Source of the DNA: Steroidobacteraceae bacterium
GTDB lineage: Bacteria; Pseudomonadota; Gammaproteobacteria; Steroidobacterales; Steroidobacteraceae
Direction: 5' to 3'
Assembly: GCA_019634915.1 (NCBI GenBank)
Contig: JAHCAN010000002.1
Coordinates: 62,001-126,000, forward strand
DNA length: 64,000 nucleotides
Below the pieces are notes generated by a model that saw only the letters and a program-made list of their open reading frames with translations, searched no databases and was not told the DNA's origin. Position numbers and translations under genes: made by a program. Positions 38,332 through 46,746 of this stretch are shown here, piece by piece (within the stretch, counting starts at the first letter, position 1; each line of letters starts with the position of its first letter).

Positions 38332-40549
38332 GGCGGTAGGAGAACGCGATGCCGTAGGTGCGCGGCGCGCCGGTACTGCAGGTACCGACGGTCGCGGCCG
38401 ACAGGGTCACGGTGTTCTGGCAGTACAGCTCGTCGGTCAGGTTCTTGCCGTAGGCCGCGACGGCCCAGCGAGCGCCGGCCGGCGCGTACTCGAGGCGGGC
38501 ATTGACGACGTCGAAGCCCTTCTGCCCCGTCGCCGGCGAATTGGCCGGATCGAAGAACACCTTCGAGCGGTAGCTCCACTCGCCACGCAGCGTCAGGTCG
38601 CCCGCCGAACCGAGCGGGAAGCTGTACTCGCCGATCACGTTCGCCTGGTTCTTCGGCGTGCGGATCATCTGCTTGCCCGCCTGGCTGACGCCCGCGTCGT
38701 CGACGTAGTCGTCGAGCGTGGCGTCGGTGTACGAATAACCCGCCGTCAGGCGCAGGCGCTCGACCGGGCGCGCGACGATCTGGATCTCGCCACCCCGGGC
38801 CGTCGCGTTCGCGGCGTTGTCGACGACGACGATCGGCACACCGCCCGGGCCGACACCCGAGCCGGTGATGAACTGCAGATCGTCGTAGCTGTTGTCGAAC
38901 AGCGCGAGATTCAGCTGCAGGCGCCCGGCGAGCCACTGCGACTTGAGGCCGACTTCGACCGAGGTCACGTCCTCCGGCGCGAAGATGAAACTCGCGCGTG
39001 CGGCATTGGCAGGCAGCGTGGGCTGGAAGCCACCCGACTTGAAGCCCTCGCGGTAGGTCGCATACAGTATCGCGTGCTCGGTCGGGTGCCAGTCGACGGT
39101 CGCGACCGGATCGAACGAGCTCCATTCGTCGCCGTAGTCGAGTGCGTAGTTGGCCGGCAGCAGCACGTTCGCCGGGAACGGCCCGCAGGGCGTCGCCGGC
39201 GTGCACTGCGAGCCGACGCCGAAATTGTCGGTGCTGCGCACGTTCGATTTCTCGTCCCGGCTGTAGCGGCCGCCGACCGTCAGGTTCCAGCGCTCCGACA
39301 GCGCGAAAGTCGCCTGCCCGAACGCGGCGTAACTCTCGGTCGTGACGTCATTCAGGTCCTGCAGCGGGAAGCGCTGGCCACCGTTCATCAGGGCCGCGAA
39401 CGCGGTATCGGCGCCGATGATCCAGTCCTCCTCGCGGAAAGCGTCCTCGCGCAGGTAATACAGGCCGACCACCCAGTCGACCCGCGAGCCGCCGGATCGG
39501 CCCGCGTGGCGCAGCTCCTGCGACCACGTGTCGCTGTCCTCGTAGGCATAACGGTCGAGCGTATCGAGCGCCGAGGCGTCCTGGTCGTGCAGTTCCTCGA
39601 ACTCGTTGCTCCGGAACGCGGTGATCGACGTGAAGCGGCCGATCGGCGTGTCCCAGTTCATGTGCAGCGAGGCCATGATCGCCTCGCGCTCCTGGTAGCC
39701 GTCGGTCGTGTACTGCTGGTCGAGGGAGAGACCGCGGCGCACGCCGGCGAGGTCGCCGAGCGGGCGGAACAGCACGTTGTCGGTGACGTTCTGCTGCGCG
39801 AGCATGCCGACGTCATCGCGCGCGTATTCGAGCGTCAGCAGCGCATCGAAGGCATCCGACGGCACGAACTGCAGCTGGCCGCGCGCGCCGTAGCTGTTCT
39901 CGTCCTGGTGGCGCTTGCCGGTCAGCGTATTGCGGATGTAGCCCTTGCTGTCGTTGCGCGCGCCAGCGAGGCGGAAACGCCAGCGGTCGTCGCCGAGCGG
40001 ACCGCTGATGCCGGCGCGCAGTTGCACGGCGTCGTAGTTGCCGAGCTGCGCGCTGAACTGGCCGGTGAAATGATCGCTCGGCGGACGCGTCACCATGCTG
40101 ACGGCACCGCCCGCCGCATTGCGGCCGAACAGCGTGCCCTGTGGGCCCTTCAGCACCTCGATGCGCTCGACGTCGAACAGATCGAACATCAGGCCGGTGA
40201 AGCGCGACACGTAGACCTCATCGACGAACAACGCGACCGACGGGTCCGAGCCGACGTCGAACGCACCACTGCCGATGCCGCGGATGAACAGGAACGGCCG
40301 CCCGAGACCGATCGTCTCGAGGTAGAGGCCGGGCGTATAGAGCGCGACCTGATCGAGCTTGACGACGTTGCTCGCCTCGATGTCGGCCGCGGACAGCGCG
40401 GCCACCGAGAACGGCACGTCCTGCAGCCGCTGTTCGCGCTTCTGCGCGGTGACGATGATCTCCTCGAGCGCGCCGCTGTCCTGCGCGGCCACCGGGGCCG
40501 CCGCGAGGACGAAGGCGACGGACCCTGCGAGCATGCCTCTGATCGACAT
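38324..40549 (-). CDS. TonB-dependent outer-membrane receptor
   Basis: Outer-membrane transporter of 741 residues, driven by TonB. Signal peptide about 1-22 (PVAA-QD), TonB box EEIIVTAQK close to the mature N-terminus, plug domain (about 40-160, ending VERIEVLKGPQGTLFGRN), then a 22-strand barrel with repeated amphipathic strands. The FRNAAGGAVS region and the family type are those of receptors found beside catabolic gene sets in sphingomonads and relatives. It is the first gene of a five-gene operon for an acid that becomes a CoA ester, so uptake of that compound is likely. It faces a TetR regulator across 80 bases. Confidence 0.9.
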   Translation of the reverse strand: MSIRGMLAGSVAFVLAAAPVAAQDSGALEEIIVTAQKREQRLQDVPFSVAALSAADIEASNVVKLDQVALYTPGLYLETIGLGRPFLFIRGIGSGAFDVGSDPSVALFVDEVYVSRFTGLMFDLFDVERIEVLKGPQGTLFGRNAAGGAVSMVTRPPSDHFTGQFSAQLGNYDAVQLRAGISGPLGDDRWRFRLAGARNDSKGYIRNTLTGKRHQDENSYGARGQLQFVPSDAFDALLTLEYARDDVGMLAQQNVTDNVLFRPLGDLAGVRRGLSLDQQYTTDGYQEREAIMASLHMNWDTPIGRFTSITAFRSNEFEELHDQDASALDTLDRYAYEDSDTWSQELRHAGRSGGSRVDWVVGLYYLREDAFREEDWIIGADTAFAALMNGGQRFPLQDLNDVTTESYAAFGQATFALSERWNLTVGGRYSRDEKSNVRSTDNFGVGSQCTPATPCGPFPANVLLPANYALDYGDEWSSFDPVATVDWHPTEHAILYATYREGFKSGGFQPTLPANAARASFIFAPEDVTSVEVGLKSQWLAGRLQLNLALFDNSYDDLQFITGSGVGPGGVPIVVVDNAANATARGGEIQIVARPVERLRLTAGYSYTDATLDDYVDDAGVSQAGKQMIRTPKNQANVIGEYSFPLGSAGDLTLRGEWSYRSKVFFDPANSPATGQKGFDVVNARLEYAPAGARWAVAAYGKNLTDELYCQNTVTLSAATVGTCSTGAPRTYGIAFSYRHD

Positions 40550-40607
40550 TCGACACCCCCGGTCTTGGCGACACCGCTGCTATCATGTGGCGAGCGGGTA
40601 TTCATCA

Positions 40608-40631
40608 ACTGGTAAAGATTATTTCACCAAT
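40608..40631. promoter_or_regulatory. inverted repeat at the TetR start, probable operator
   Basis: ACTGGTAAA (40608-40616) and TTTCACCAAT (40622-40631) form an imperfect inverted repeat (half-site AYTGGTRAA) with AT-rich centre, overlapping the first codon of the TetR gene and lying 59 bases upstream of the receptor start. The AT-rich stretch stands out from the surrounding GC-rich sequence. This position suits a TetR operator controlling both directions. Confidence 0.55.
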
Positions 40632-41316
40632 GGGTAAGTCCGTGTCAAGACCCCCGCGCCGGGTCAAGGCGTCCAGGCCGAAAGCCACCCAGAAGAGCAC
40701 CCGGGAGCGCATCCTCGACATCGCCGAGACGCTGTTCTCCGAGTTCAGCTACGAGGGCGTCTCGCTGCGCGAGCTCGCGCGCCAGGCCGACGTCGATCTC
40801 GCGCTCCTCAAATACCACTTCGGCGACAAACTGCGCCTGTTCGAACAGGTGCTGTCGCGGCGCGTCGAGGCGATGCGCAACGACCGCCTCGAGGCGCTCG
40901 AGGCCTGCCGCAGCCGCTGGCGGGGCACGCCGCCGCCGATCGAGGACGTGATCGACACGTTCATGCGCCCGTTTCTCGTGCTGAGCCTCGAGGGGGGTGG
41001 GGGCTGGAAGGCCTACATGCAGCTCGTCGCCAAGATCTCGATTCACCCGCAGTGGGCCGCCGTGCTGAGCCGGCTGTTCGACCCGACCGCCCGGCATTTC
41101 CTCGGTGCGATGCGCATGGCGCTGCCGCAGGCGACCGAAGAGCAGATCCAGTGGTCCTACCAGCTGATGCTCGCGAACCTGCTGTTCGTGTTCGCCGAGA
41201 CCGGTCGTATCGACCTGCTGTCGAATGGCCTGTGCCGCGCGCACGAGCTCGAAGCGGCCTACGAGCACATGAAGCGCTACGTCATCGGCGGCGTGAAGGC
41301 CTGCGCGGTCGGGTGA
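40630..41316 (+). CDS. TetR/AcrR family transcriptional regulator
   Basis: Repressor of 228 residues. N-terminal helix-turn-helix (about 20-65) with TRERILDIAETLFSEFSYEGVS and LLKYHFGDKLRLFEQV, then an all-helical ligand domain with the C-terminal TetR_C-like segment. Start ATG at 40630; a longer version from 40585 would place the inverted repeat inside the gene. Its divergence from the receptor operon suggests that it represses those five genes until a substrate or its CoA ester is bound; this is inference from position. Confidence 0.86.
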   Translation: MGKSVSRPPRRVKASRPKATQKSTRERILDIAETLFSEFSYEGVSLRELARQADVDLALLKYHFGDKLRLFEQVLSRRVEAMRNDRLEALEACRSRWRGTPPPIEDVIDTFMRPFLVLSLEGGGGWKAYMQLVAKISIHPQWAAVLSRLFDPTARHFLGAMRMALPQATEEQIQWSYQLMLANLLFVFAETGRIDLLSNGLCRAHELEAAYEHMKRYVIGGVKACAVG

Positions 41317-41332
41317 GACCCCGTCCGGCGGC

Positions 41333-42679
41333 TCAGTGTCCCGGCAGATCGAGTTCGATGCGCGCCCCGCCGAGCGCCGGTGATTGCGTGAGCGACAGCG
41401 TACCGCCGTAGAGCTCGACGGCATCCCGCACCATCGACAGTCCGAGTCCGTGGCCCGGCGTCGCCTCGTCGGCCCGCTGGCCCCGGCCCAGCACGCGGTC
41501 GCGATCGGCCGCCGCAATGCCCGGGCCGTCGTCCTCGATCACGATCCGCAGGCGCCCCCGCACCGCCGCACCGGGCGATGCGCTGACGCGCACGCGCGAC
41601 GCACACCACTTGCAGGCGTTGTCCATCACGTTGCCGAGCATCTCGGCGAGATCGTCGCGATCGCCGATGAACTGCGCGTTCTCGGGTACGGCGTTCTCGA
41701 TCGAGAAATCGCGCTGGCCGTGCGCGCGCAACAGCGCACCGCGCAAGTCCGCGACGAGCGGGCGCACCGCGATCGGCGCCTGCCCCACCGTTGCGCCGCC
41801 GCTGGTCGCCGCGCGACGCAGCTGGTGCTCGACGATGCGGCTCATGCGATCGATCTCGTGCTCGAATGGCGCGCGCAGCGCCTCGACCGAGGTCGCCCCG
41901 TGCAGGCCGGCGCGCATCACGGCGAGCGGCGTCTTCAGGCTGTGGGCGAGATTGCCGAGCGTCTTGCGGTAGCGCGCGATGCGCTCGCGCTCGGCGGCGA
42001 GCAATGCATTGAGGTTCGTGGCCACGCCGGCGAGCTCGCGCGGCCAGTGGGTCGAGAGCGCGTCGCGCGCGCCGGTTTCGATGCCGCGGATCTCCGCCTC
42101 GAGGCGCTGCACCGGCGCCAGCGTCCGGCGCAGCAGCACTGCGAGCGTCGCGAGCAGCAGCAGCGCGAGCACCGCAAACCAGCCGAACATCTGCGTGCGC
42201 ACGCGCCGCAGCTGCTGCGCATAGGGTTCGAGGCTCGTCGCGATGCTGAACGTGAGCGCGAACGAGCGCCCCTCGTCGTCGCGCCAGGCGATGCCGCGGC
42301 TGCGCAGCGCGAGCGCGCCGCTGCCGGAGACGTCGATCCGTGCGGTGTGGCGCTCGCCGGGCGCGAGCGCCGGGCCGAAATCGATCGGCACCCCGACGCT
42401 CGACGGCGAACGCCAGCCTTCGCGACCATCGTCGATCGCGGCATAGAGGCCCGAGCCCGGGGTCGAGAGGCGCGGATCGGCGAGCCTTCCTACGCTGACG
42501 CTGTCCGCGGTCGTCTCCGCGGCGGCAATCAGCGCGACGGTCTGCGCGTCGAGCAACTCGTCGAGCGAGCGGTCGGCGAGCGCGCGGAACACGGAGTCGA
42601 GCGCGACGATCGTGACGCCGAAGAACAGCACCAGCGAGACGGAGACCGACAGGATCAGGCGCCGCCGCAACGAGCGCAT
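41333..42679 (-). CDS. sensor histidine kinase, PhoQ-like
   Basis: Inner-membrane kinase of 448 residues. Two membrane helices (about 9-28 and 164-183) enclose a periplasmic sensor domain. A HAMP-like linker is followed by the H-box LAHSLKTPLA with the phosphorylated His246. The ATPase boxes are N (NVMDNACKW), G1 (EDDGPGI) and G2 (GHGLGLSMV). It starts 9 bases after the response regulator stop. Overall layout is that of PhoQ-type kinases, but the sensor region is not acidic enough to predict Mg2+ sensing. Confidence 0.9.
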   Translation of the reverse strand: MRSLRRRLILSVSVSLVLFFGVTIVALDSVFRALADRSLDELLDAQTVALIAAAETTADSVSVGRLADPRLSTPGSGLYAAIDDGREGWRSPSSVGVPIDFGPALAPGERHTARIDVSGSGALALRSRGIAWRDDEGRSFALTFSIATSLEPYAQQLRRVRTQMFGWFAVLALLLLATLAVLLRRTLAPVQRLEAEIRGIETGARDALSTHWPRELAGVATNLNALLAAERERIARYRKTLGNLAHSLKTPLAVMRAGLHGATSVEALRAPFEHEIDRMSRIVEHQLRRAATSGGATVGQAPIAVRPLVADLRGALLRAHGQRDFSIENAVPENAQFIGDRDDLAEMLGNVMDNACKWCASRVRVSASPGAAVRGRLRIVIEDDGPGIAAADRDRVLGRGQRADEATPGHGLGLSMVRDAVELYGGTLSLTQSPALGGARIELDLPGH

Positions 42680-42688
42680 CGCGCACCC

Positions 42689-43372
42689 TCAGTTCGGATC
42701 GCGCGGCAGCGCGAAGCGGTAGCCGCGGCTGCGCAGGGTCTCGATCGGCTGCAGGCTGTCGTCGGGATCGAGCTTGCGGCGCAGGCGCCCCATGAACACC
42801 TCGATCGTGTTGCTGTCGCGTTCGTAGTCCTGGTCGTAGAGCCGCTCGGTCAGCTCGGCCTTCGAGATCACCTCGCCGGCGCGCATCATCAGGTGCTCGA
42901 GCAGGCGATATTCGAAGGTGGTCAGGTCGACCGCGGCGCCGCGCACCGCGACGGTCTGCGACCTGAGATCGAGCACGACCGGCCCGCAGGACAGCAGCGG
43001 GCTCGCCCAGCCACCCGCGCGACGCAGCAGCGCCTGCACGCGCGCCAGCACCTCCTCGAAGCGGAACGGCTTCGTGACATAGTCGTCGGCGCCGGCGTCG
43101 AGGCCCGCGACCTTGTCCTGCCAGCGGTCGCGCGCGGTGAGCACCAGGATCGGGAAGGTCTTGCGCTCCGTGCGCAGCGTGCGGATCACGTCGAGCCCGG
43201 GCAGCTTCGGCAGGCCGAGATCGACGATCGCGAGATCGACCGGGTATTCGCGGCCCGCGTACAGACCCTCCTCGCCGTCGGCGGCCAGGTCGACCGTGAA
43301 GCCCGCGTCGACGAGGTCGCGCTTGAGCGCCTCGCGCAGCGCCGGCTCATCTTCGATCACGAGGATGCGCAT
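42689..43372 (-). CDS. OmpR/PhoP-family response regulator
   Basis: Regulator of 227 residues: receiver domain with acidic pair (EDE at 7-9), phospho-acceptor Asp51 (IVDLGLPKLPG) and Lys101 (VTKPF), then a winged-helix DNA-binding domain (about 130-220) with LTERLYDQDYERDSNTIEVF and LRRKL. It closely resembles PhoP. It lies between the PepSY gene (4 bases upstream) and the kinase gene, a common PhoP/PhoQ-type arrangement. Confidence 0.92.
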   Translation of the reverse strand: MRILVIEDEPALREALKRDLVDAGFTVDLAADGEEGLYAGREYPVDLAIVDLGLPKLPGLDVIRTLRTERKTFPILVLTARDRWQDKVAGLDAGADDYVTKPFRFEEVLARVQALLRRAGGWASPLLSCGPVVLDLRSQTVAVRGAAVDLTTFEYRLLEHLMMRAGEVISKAELTERLYDQDYERDSNTIEVFMGRLRRKLDPDDSLQPIETLRSRGYRFALPRDPN

Positions 43373-43376
43373 GGGC

Positions 43377-43679
43377 TCAGTACTCCGCGCCGCTCGCCGC
43401 GTCGATCTTCACGGTCCACACGCGGCCGTCTTCCGACAGCAGCCGCAGCACGTGCACGCGATGGCCGTTCGCTTCGCGGGTCTCCGCGCGGATCACGCGC
43501 GCGCGGTACTTGCGCTCCGCGCGATTGACCGCTTCGTCGAGCGAGATGCCGGTCTCGGCGCGCGGGCCGTGGCGTGCGCCGGGGTCGCGCTGTGCCTGCG
43601 CGGGCCGGTCGGCGAGCGCCGCGGGCGCCGCGAGTGCACTGCCGAGGGCGAGAACGATGGCGAGCGTCAGCGGTTTCAT
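43377..43679 (-). CDS. exported PepSY-domain protein
   Basis: Periplasmic protein of 100 residues: signal peptide about 1-23 (AALA-DR) and one PepSY domain (about 45-98) with ISLDEAVNRAERKYRARVI and DGRVWTVKIDAASG. Such small PepSY proteins are often encoded just before a PhoPQ-like pair and may modulate the sensor or a protease; that role is inference. The start is ATG at 43677-43679. The 85 bases upstream to mazG carry no gene. Confidence 0.82.
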   Translation of the reverse strand: MKPLTLAIVLALGSALAAPAALADRPAQAQRDPGARHGPRAETGISLDEAVNRAERKYRARVIRAETREANGHRVHVLRLLSEDGRVWTVKIDAASGAEY

Positions 43680-43764
43680 TGTACGAATGGGTCGGCTCGT
43701 CCCTGGTGCGCCACGATGGTCGCGGCAAGGATAGGCACATGCAACTGAACAGTGCCTGAAGCCG

Positions 43765-44574
43765 TCATGGGTTGTCGCGGCCACGGGCACTGGCGCCCTT
43801 GGCCGTCTCCCACAGCCGGTCCCAGCCGGCGGCATCGAGGGATTCGAGCGGCTGGCCGGCTTCGTCGGCAAGACGTTCGACGAGCTGGAAGCGTGTTTCG
43901 AAGCGGCGGTTCGCGGCCCGCAACGCCTCCTCCGGGTCGATACCGAGGTGCCGCGCCCAGCTGGCCATCGCGAGCAGCAGGTCGCCGACCTCCTCCATCT
44001 GGCGCGCCGGCGATTCCCGCGCGATCGCGAAGTCGGCCTCGGCCAGCTCCTCCTGCACCTTGGCACGCGCGCCGCGTCCGTCGGGCCAGTCGAAGCCGAC
44101 GCGTGCCGCGCGGCGCCCGAGCTTGGCGGCCCTCGCGAGCGCCGGCAGCGCGAGCGGCACGTCGGCCAGCACGCCGCGCTCGCCGGCGGCCTGCCGCTCC
44201 GCGGCCTTCCTCGCCTCCCAGTCGGCTGATTGCCCGGCCGCATCGGCGAAGCGCGCGCCGGCGAAGACGTGCGGATGCCGGTCGGTCAGCTTGTCGGCGA
44301 TCGCGCGCGCGACGTCGGCGAACGCGAACCAGCCGCGCTCCTCGGCGAGCCGTGCGTGAAAGACCACCTGGAACAGCAGGTCGCCGAGCTCGGCGCGCAG
44401 ACGCTGCGGGCTGCCACTCGCGATCGCGTCGGCGACTTCGTAGGCCTCCTCGATCGTGTACGGCGCAATCGTCTCGAAGCTCTGCTCGCGATCCCAGGGG
44501 CAGCCACCTTCCGGCGCGCGCAGCCGCGCCATCACGTCGAGCAGCCGCGCGAGCTCCGCGCCCGCCTCAGCCAT
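43765..44574 (-). CDS. mazG: nucleoside triphosphate pyrophosphohydrolase MazG
   Basis: House-cleaning enzyme of 269 residues hydrolysing NTPs to NMP and pyrophosphate. Two MazG domains are visible: the N-terminal one with CPWDREQSFETIAPYTIEEAYEV-type sequence (motif IEEAYEVADA) and ELGDLLFQVVFHARL, the C-terminal one with VQEELAEADFA and EEVGDLLLAMASWARHLG. The metal-binding ExxE and ExxD residues are intact in both. It overlaps the Nudix gene by 8 bases, so two nucleotide-pool enzymes are coupled. Confidence 0.93.
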   Translation of the reverse strand: MAEAGAELARLLDVMARLRAPEGGCPWDREQSFETIAPYTIEEAYEVADAIASGSPQRLRAELGDLLFQVVFHARLAEERGWFAFADVARAIADKLTDRHPHVFAGARFADAAGQSADWEARKAAERQAAGERGVLADVPLALPALARAAKLGRRAARVGFDWPDGRGARAKVQEELAEADFAIARESPARQMEEVGDLLLAMASWARHLGIDPEEALRAANRRFETRFQLVERLADEAGQPLESLDAAGWDRLWETAKGASARGRDNP

Positions 44575-45265
44575 CCGGACCGCCGCTGACGAGCCGGTAG
44601 AGTGTGATCAGCATGCCGGCCGTGGCGCCCCAGATGCGGTTCGGCCCATACGGGATATCGTAGACCTTGACGTCCTCGCCGCCGATGCGCCGCACGCTCG
44701 CCCGATGGTTGCGCGTATCGAACACGAACTCGAGCGGCACCTCGAACGTGCCGCGCACCTCGCGGGTATCGATGTGCAGCGGCGGATCGGGATCGACGAA
44801 CGCCACGACCGGCGTGACGCGAAACCCCGAGACGATCAGATGATCGGGCAGATAGCCGAGCAGGTGCACGTGGCCGGCATCGAGGCCGATTTCCTCGCGC
44901 GCCTCGCGCAGCGCCGCCGCGGCCGGCGACGGGTCCGCCGGTTCGATGCGCCCGCCCGGGAAGCTCACCTGCCCGGCATGATTCCTCAGCGTGCTCGCCC
45001 GCTCGGTCAGCAGCATCGTGAGCCCGGCAGGCCGGTCGACGATCGGCACCAGCACGGCGGCCGGCACCGGCTGGGCCGGAAAGTGCGCCCGCAGGCGCTG
45101 CATCTGCGCCGGCGGCACGCCCGCGATGCGCCAGTCGTCGGGGCTGGTCGATGGTCGCGTGTCGCGCAGGCGCGTAACGATCCGCTCGCGCAGTGGCGGG
45201 TCGGCACCGGTCGGCGGGCGGATCGCAGCCAGCTCGTGCAAGCGCTCAGCCTCCGCCGCCGCCAC
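44567..45265 (-). CDS. Nudix hydrolase, CoA pyrophosphatase type (NudL/YeaB)
   Basis: Enzyme of 232 residues. The CoA-specific motif upstream of the Nudix box is present (LLTERASTLRNHAGQVSFPG), followed by the Nudix box GGRIEPADPSPAAAALREAR-EEIGLD. It would cleave CoA or its esters to 3',5'-ADP and phosphopantetheine. Its first 20 bases overlap the end of fumC, and its end overlaps mazG by 8 bases, so fumC, this gene and mazG form one transcription unit. Confidence 0.88.
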   Translation of the reverse strand: MAAAEAERLHELAAIRPPTGADPPLRERIVTRLRDTRPSTSPDDWRIAGVPPAQMQRLRAHFPAQPVPAAVLVPIVDRPAGLTMLLTERASTLRNHAGQVSFPGGRIEPADPSPAAAALREAREEIGLDAGHVHLLGYLPDHLIVSGFRVTPVVAFVDPDPPLHIDTREVRGTFEVPLEFVFDTRNHRASVRRIGGEDVKVYDIPYGPNRIWGATAGMLITLYRLVSGGPDG

Positions 45266-46649
45266 CCTTGATTCCGCCCTTGGCCAGCTCGGCGGGATCG
45301 AGCAGCTCGGCGAGCCGCTCGCGCGGCAGGTCGGTCATTTCGGCCGCTACCGCCATGATCGGCCGGCCCTGCGCATAGGCTTTCTTGGCGATCGCGGCGC
45401 CCTTCTCGTAGCCGATCACCGGGTTCAGCGCGGTCACGAGGATCGGGTTGCGGTCGAGCGCCTCGGCCAGCCTTGCTGCGTTGACGGTGAAGCCGGCGAT
45501 CGCCGAATCGGCGAGCAGCTTCGAGACGTTCGCGAGCAGGCGGGCGCTCTCGAGCAGGTTGTGCGCGATCACCGGCAGCATCACGTTCAGCTGGAAGTTG
45601 CCGGCCTGGCCCGCGACGGTGATCGTCGCGTCGTTGCCGATCACCTGCGCCGCGACCATCGCGGTCGCCTCCGGAATCACCGGGTTGACCTTGCCCGGCA
45701 TGATGCTGCTGCCCGGCTGCAGCGCCGGCAGCGCGATCTCGCCGAGCCCGGCGAGCGGCCCGCTGTTCATCCAGCGCAGGTCGTTGGCGATCTTCATCAG
45801 ACTCACGGCCACGACTTTCATCTGCCCCGACAGCTCGACCGCGGCGTCCTGCGACGACAGCGATTCGAAGTAATTGGGGCTCGGAGCGAACGGCAGTCCG
45901 GTGAGCTTCGCAAGCGCCTCGCAGAAGCGCGCGCCGAATTCCGGCGGTGCATTGATGCCTGTGCCGACCGCGGTGCCGCCCTGCGCGAGCGCATGCAGGC
46001 GCGGCTCGCAGGCCGCGAGGCGTGCCCGGCCGTTCTCGATCTGCGTGCGCCAGCCCGACAGCTCCTGGCCGAGGGTCACCGGCATCGCGTCCATCAGGTG
46101 AGTGCGGCCGGTCTTGACGACCGCGCCGACCTCGCGCTCCTTCGCGGCGATCACGCCGGCGAGATGCGCGAGCGCGGGCGACAGGTTTTCGCGGACCGCG
46201 AGCGCCGCGCTGACGTGGATCGTCGTCGGGATCACGTCGTTGCTGCTCTGGCTCATGTTGACGTGGTCGTTCGGGTGCACGGCCTGCCCCGACGCCCGGC
46301 TCGCAAGGTGGGCAATCACCTCGTTCGCGTTCATGTTGGTGCTGGTGCCCGAGCCGGTCTGGAAGACGTCGATCGGGAAGTGCGCGTCGTGCCTGCCGGC
46401 GGCGACCTCGGCGGCGGCTGACTCGATCGCGCGCGCGATCGGCGCCGGCAGCAGTCCGAGCGCCGCATTGGCGCTCGCCGCGGCCGCCTTGACCAGGCCG
46501 AGCGCGCGCAGGAACTCGCGCGGCATCGTCAGGCCGCTGACCGGGAAATTCTGCACGGCGCGCTGGGTCTGCGCGCCCCACAGGGCCTTGAGCGGCACCT
46601 GCAGCTCACCCATGCTGTCGTGCTCGGTGCGAAAGGAAGAAGCGGTCAT
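45246..46649 (-). CDS. fumC: class II fumarate hydratase
   Basis: Iron-independent fumarase of 467 residues converting fumarate to malate. Signatures: GSGTSTNMNANEVI, KTGRTHLMDAMPVTLGQE, the catalytic serine loop GSSIMPGKVNP, and HPNDHVNMSQSSND for the activation site. The C-terminus is a glycine run (GGIKGGGGGG). The start MTASSFRTEHDSMG is preferred over a frame open to 46703. It is divergent from purB, another member of the same superfamily, with 97 bases between the starts. Confidence 0.95.
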   Translation of the reverse strand: MTASSFRTEHDSMGELQVPLKALWGAQTQRAVQNFPVSGLTMPREFLRALGLVKAAAASANAALGLLPAPIARAIESAAAEVAAGRHDAHFPIDVFQTGSGTSTNMNANEVIAHLASRASGQAVHPNDHVNMSQSSNDVIPTTIHVSAALAVRENLSPALAHLAGVIAAKEREVGAVVKTGRTHLMDAMPVTLGQELSGWRTQIENGRARLAACEPRLHALAQGGTAVGTGINAPPEFGARFCEALAKLTGLPFAPSPNYFESLSSQDAAVELSGQMKVVAVSLMKIANDLRWMNSGPLAGLGEIALPALQPGSSIMPGKVNPVIPEATAMVAAQVIGNDATITVAGQAGNFQLNVMLPVIAHNLLESARLLANVSKLLADSAIAGFTVNAARLAEALDRNPILVTALNPVIGYEKGAAIAKKAYAQGRPIMAVAAEMTDLPRERLAELLDPAELAKGGIKGGGGGG

Positions 46650-46746
46650 CGGTACTCCGGAACTTGCGCCGACCATCGGCGCGCATCGGCCGGGCGGCCG
46701 CATGCGTTATCATCATGAATCCTATCATTCCCGGTGACCCGCCCGC

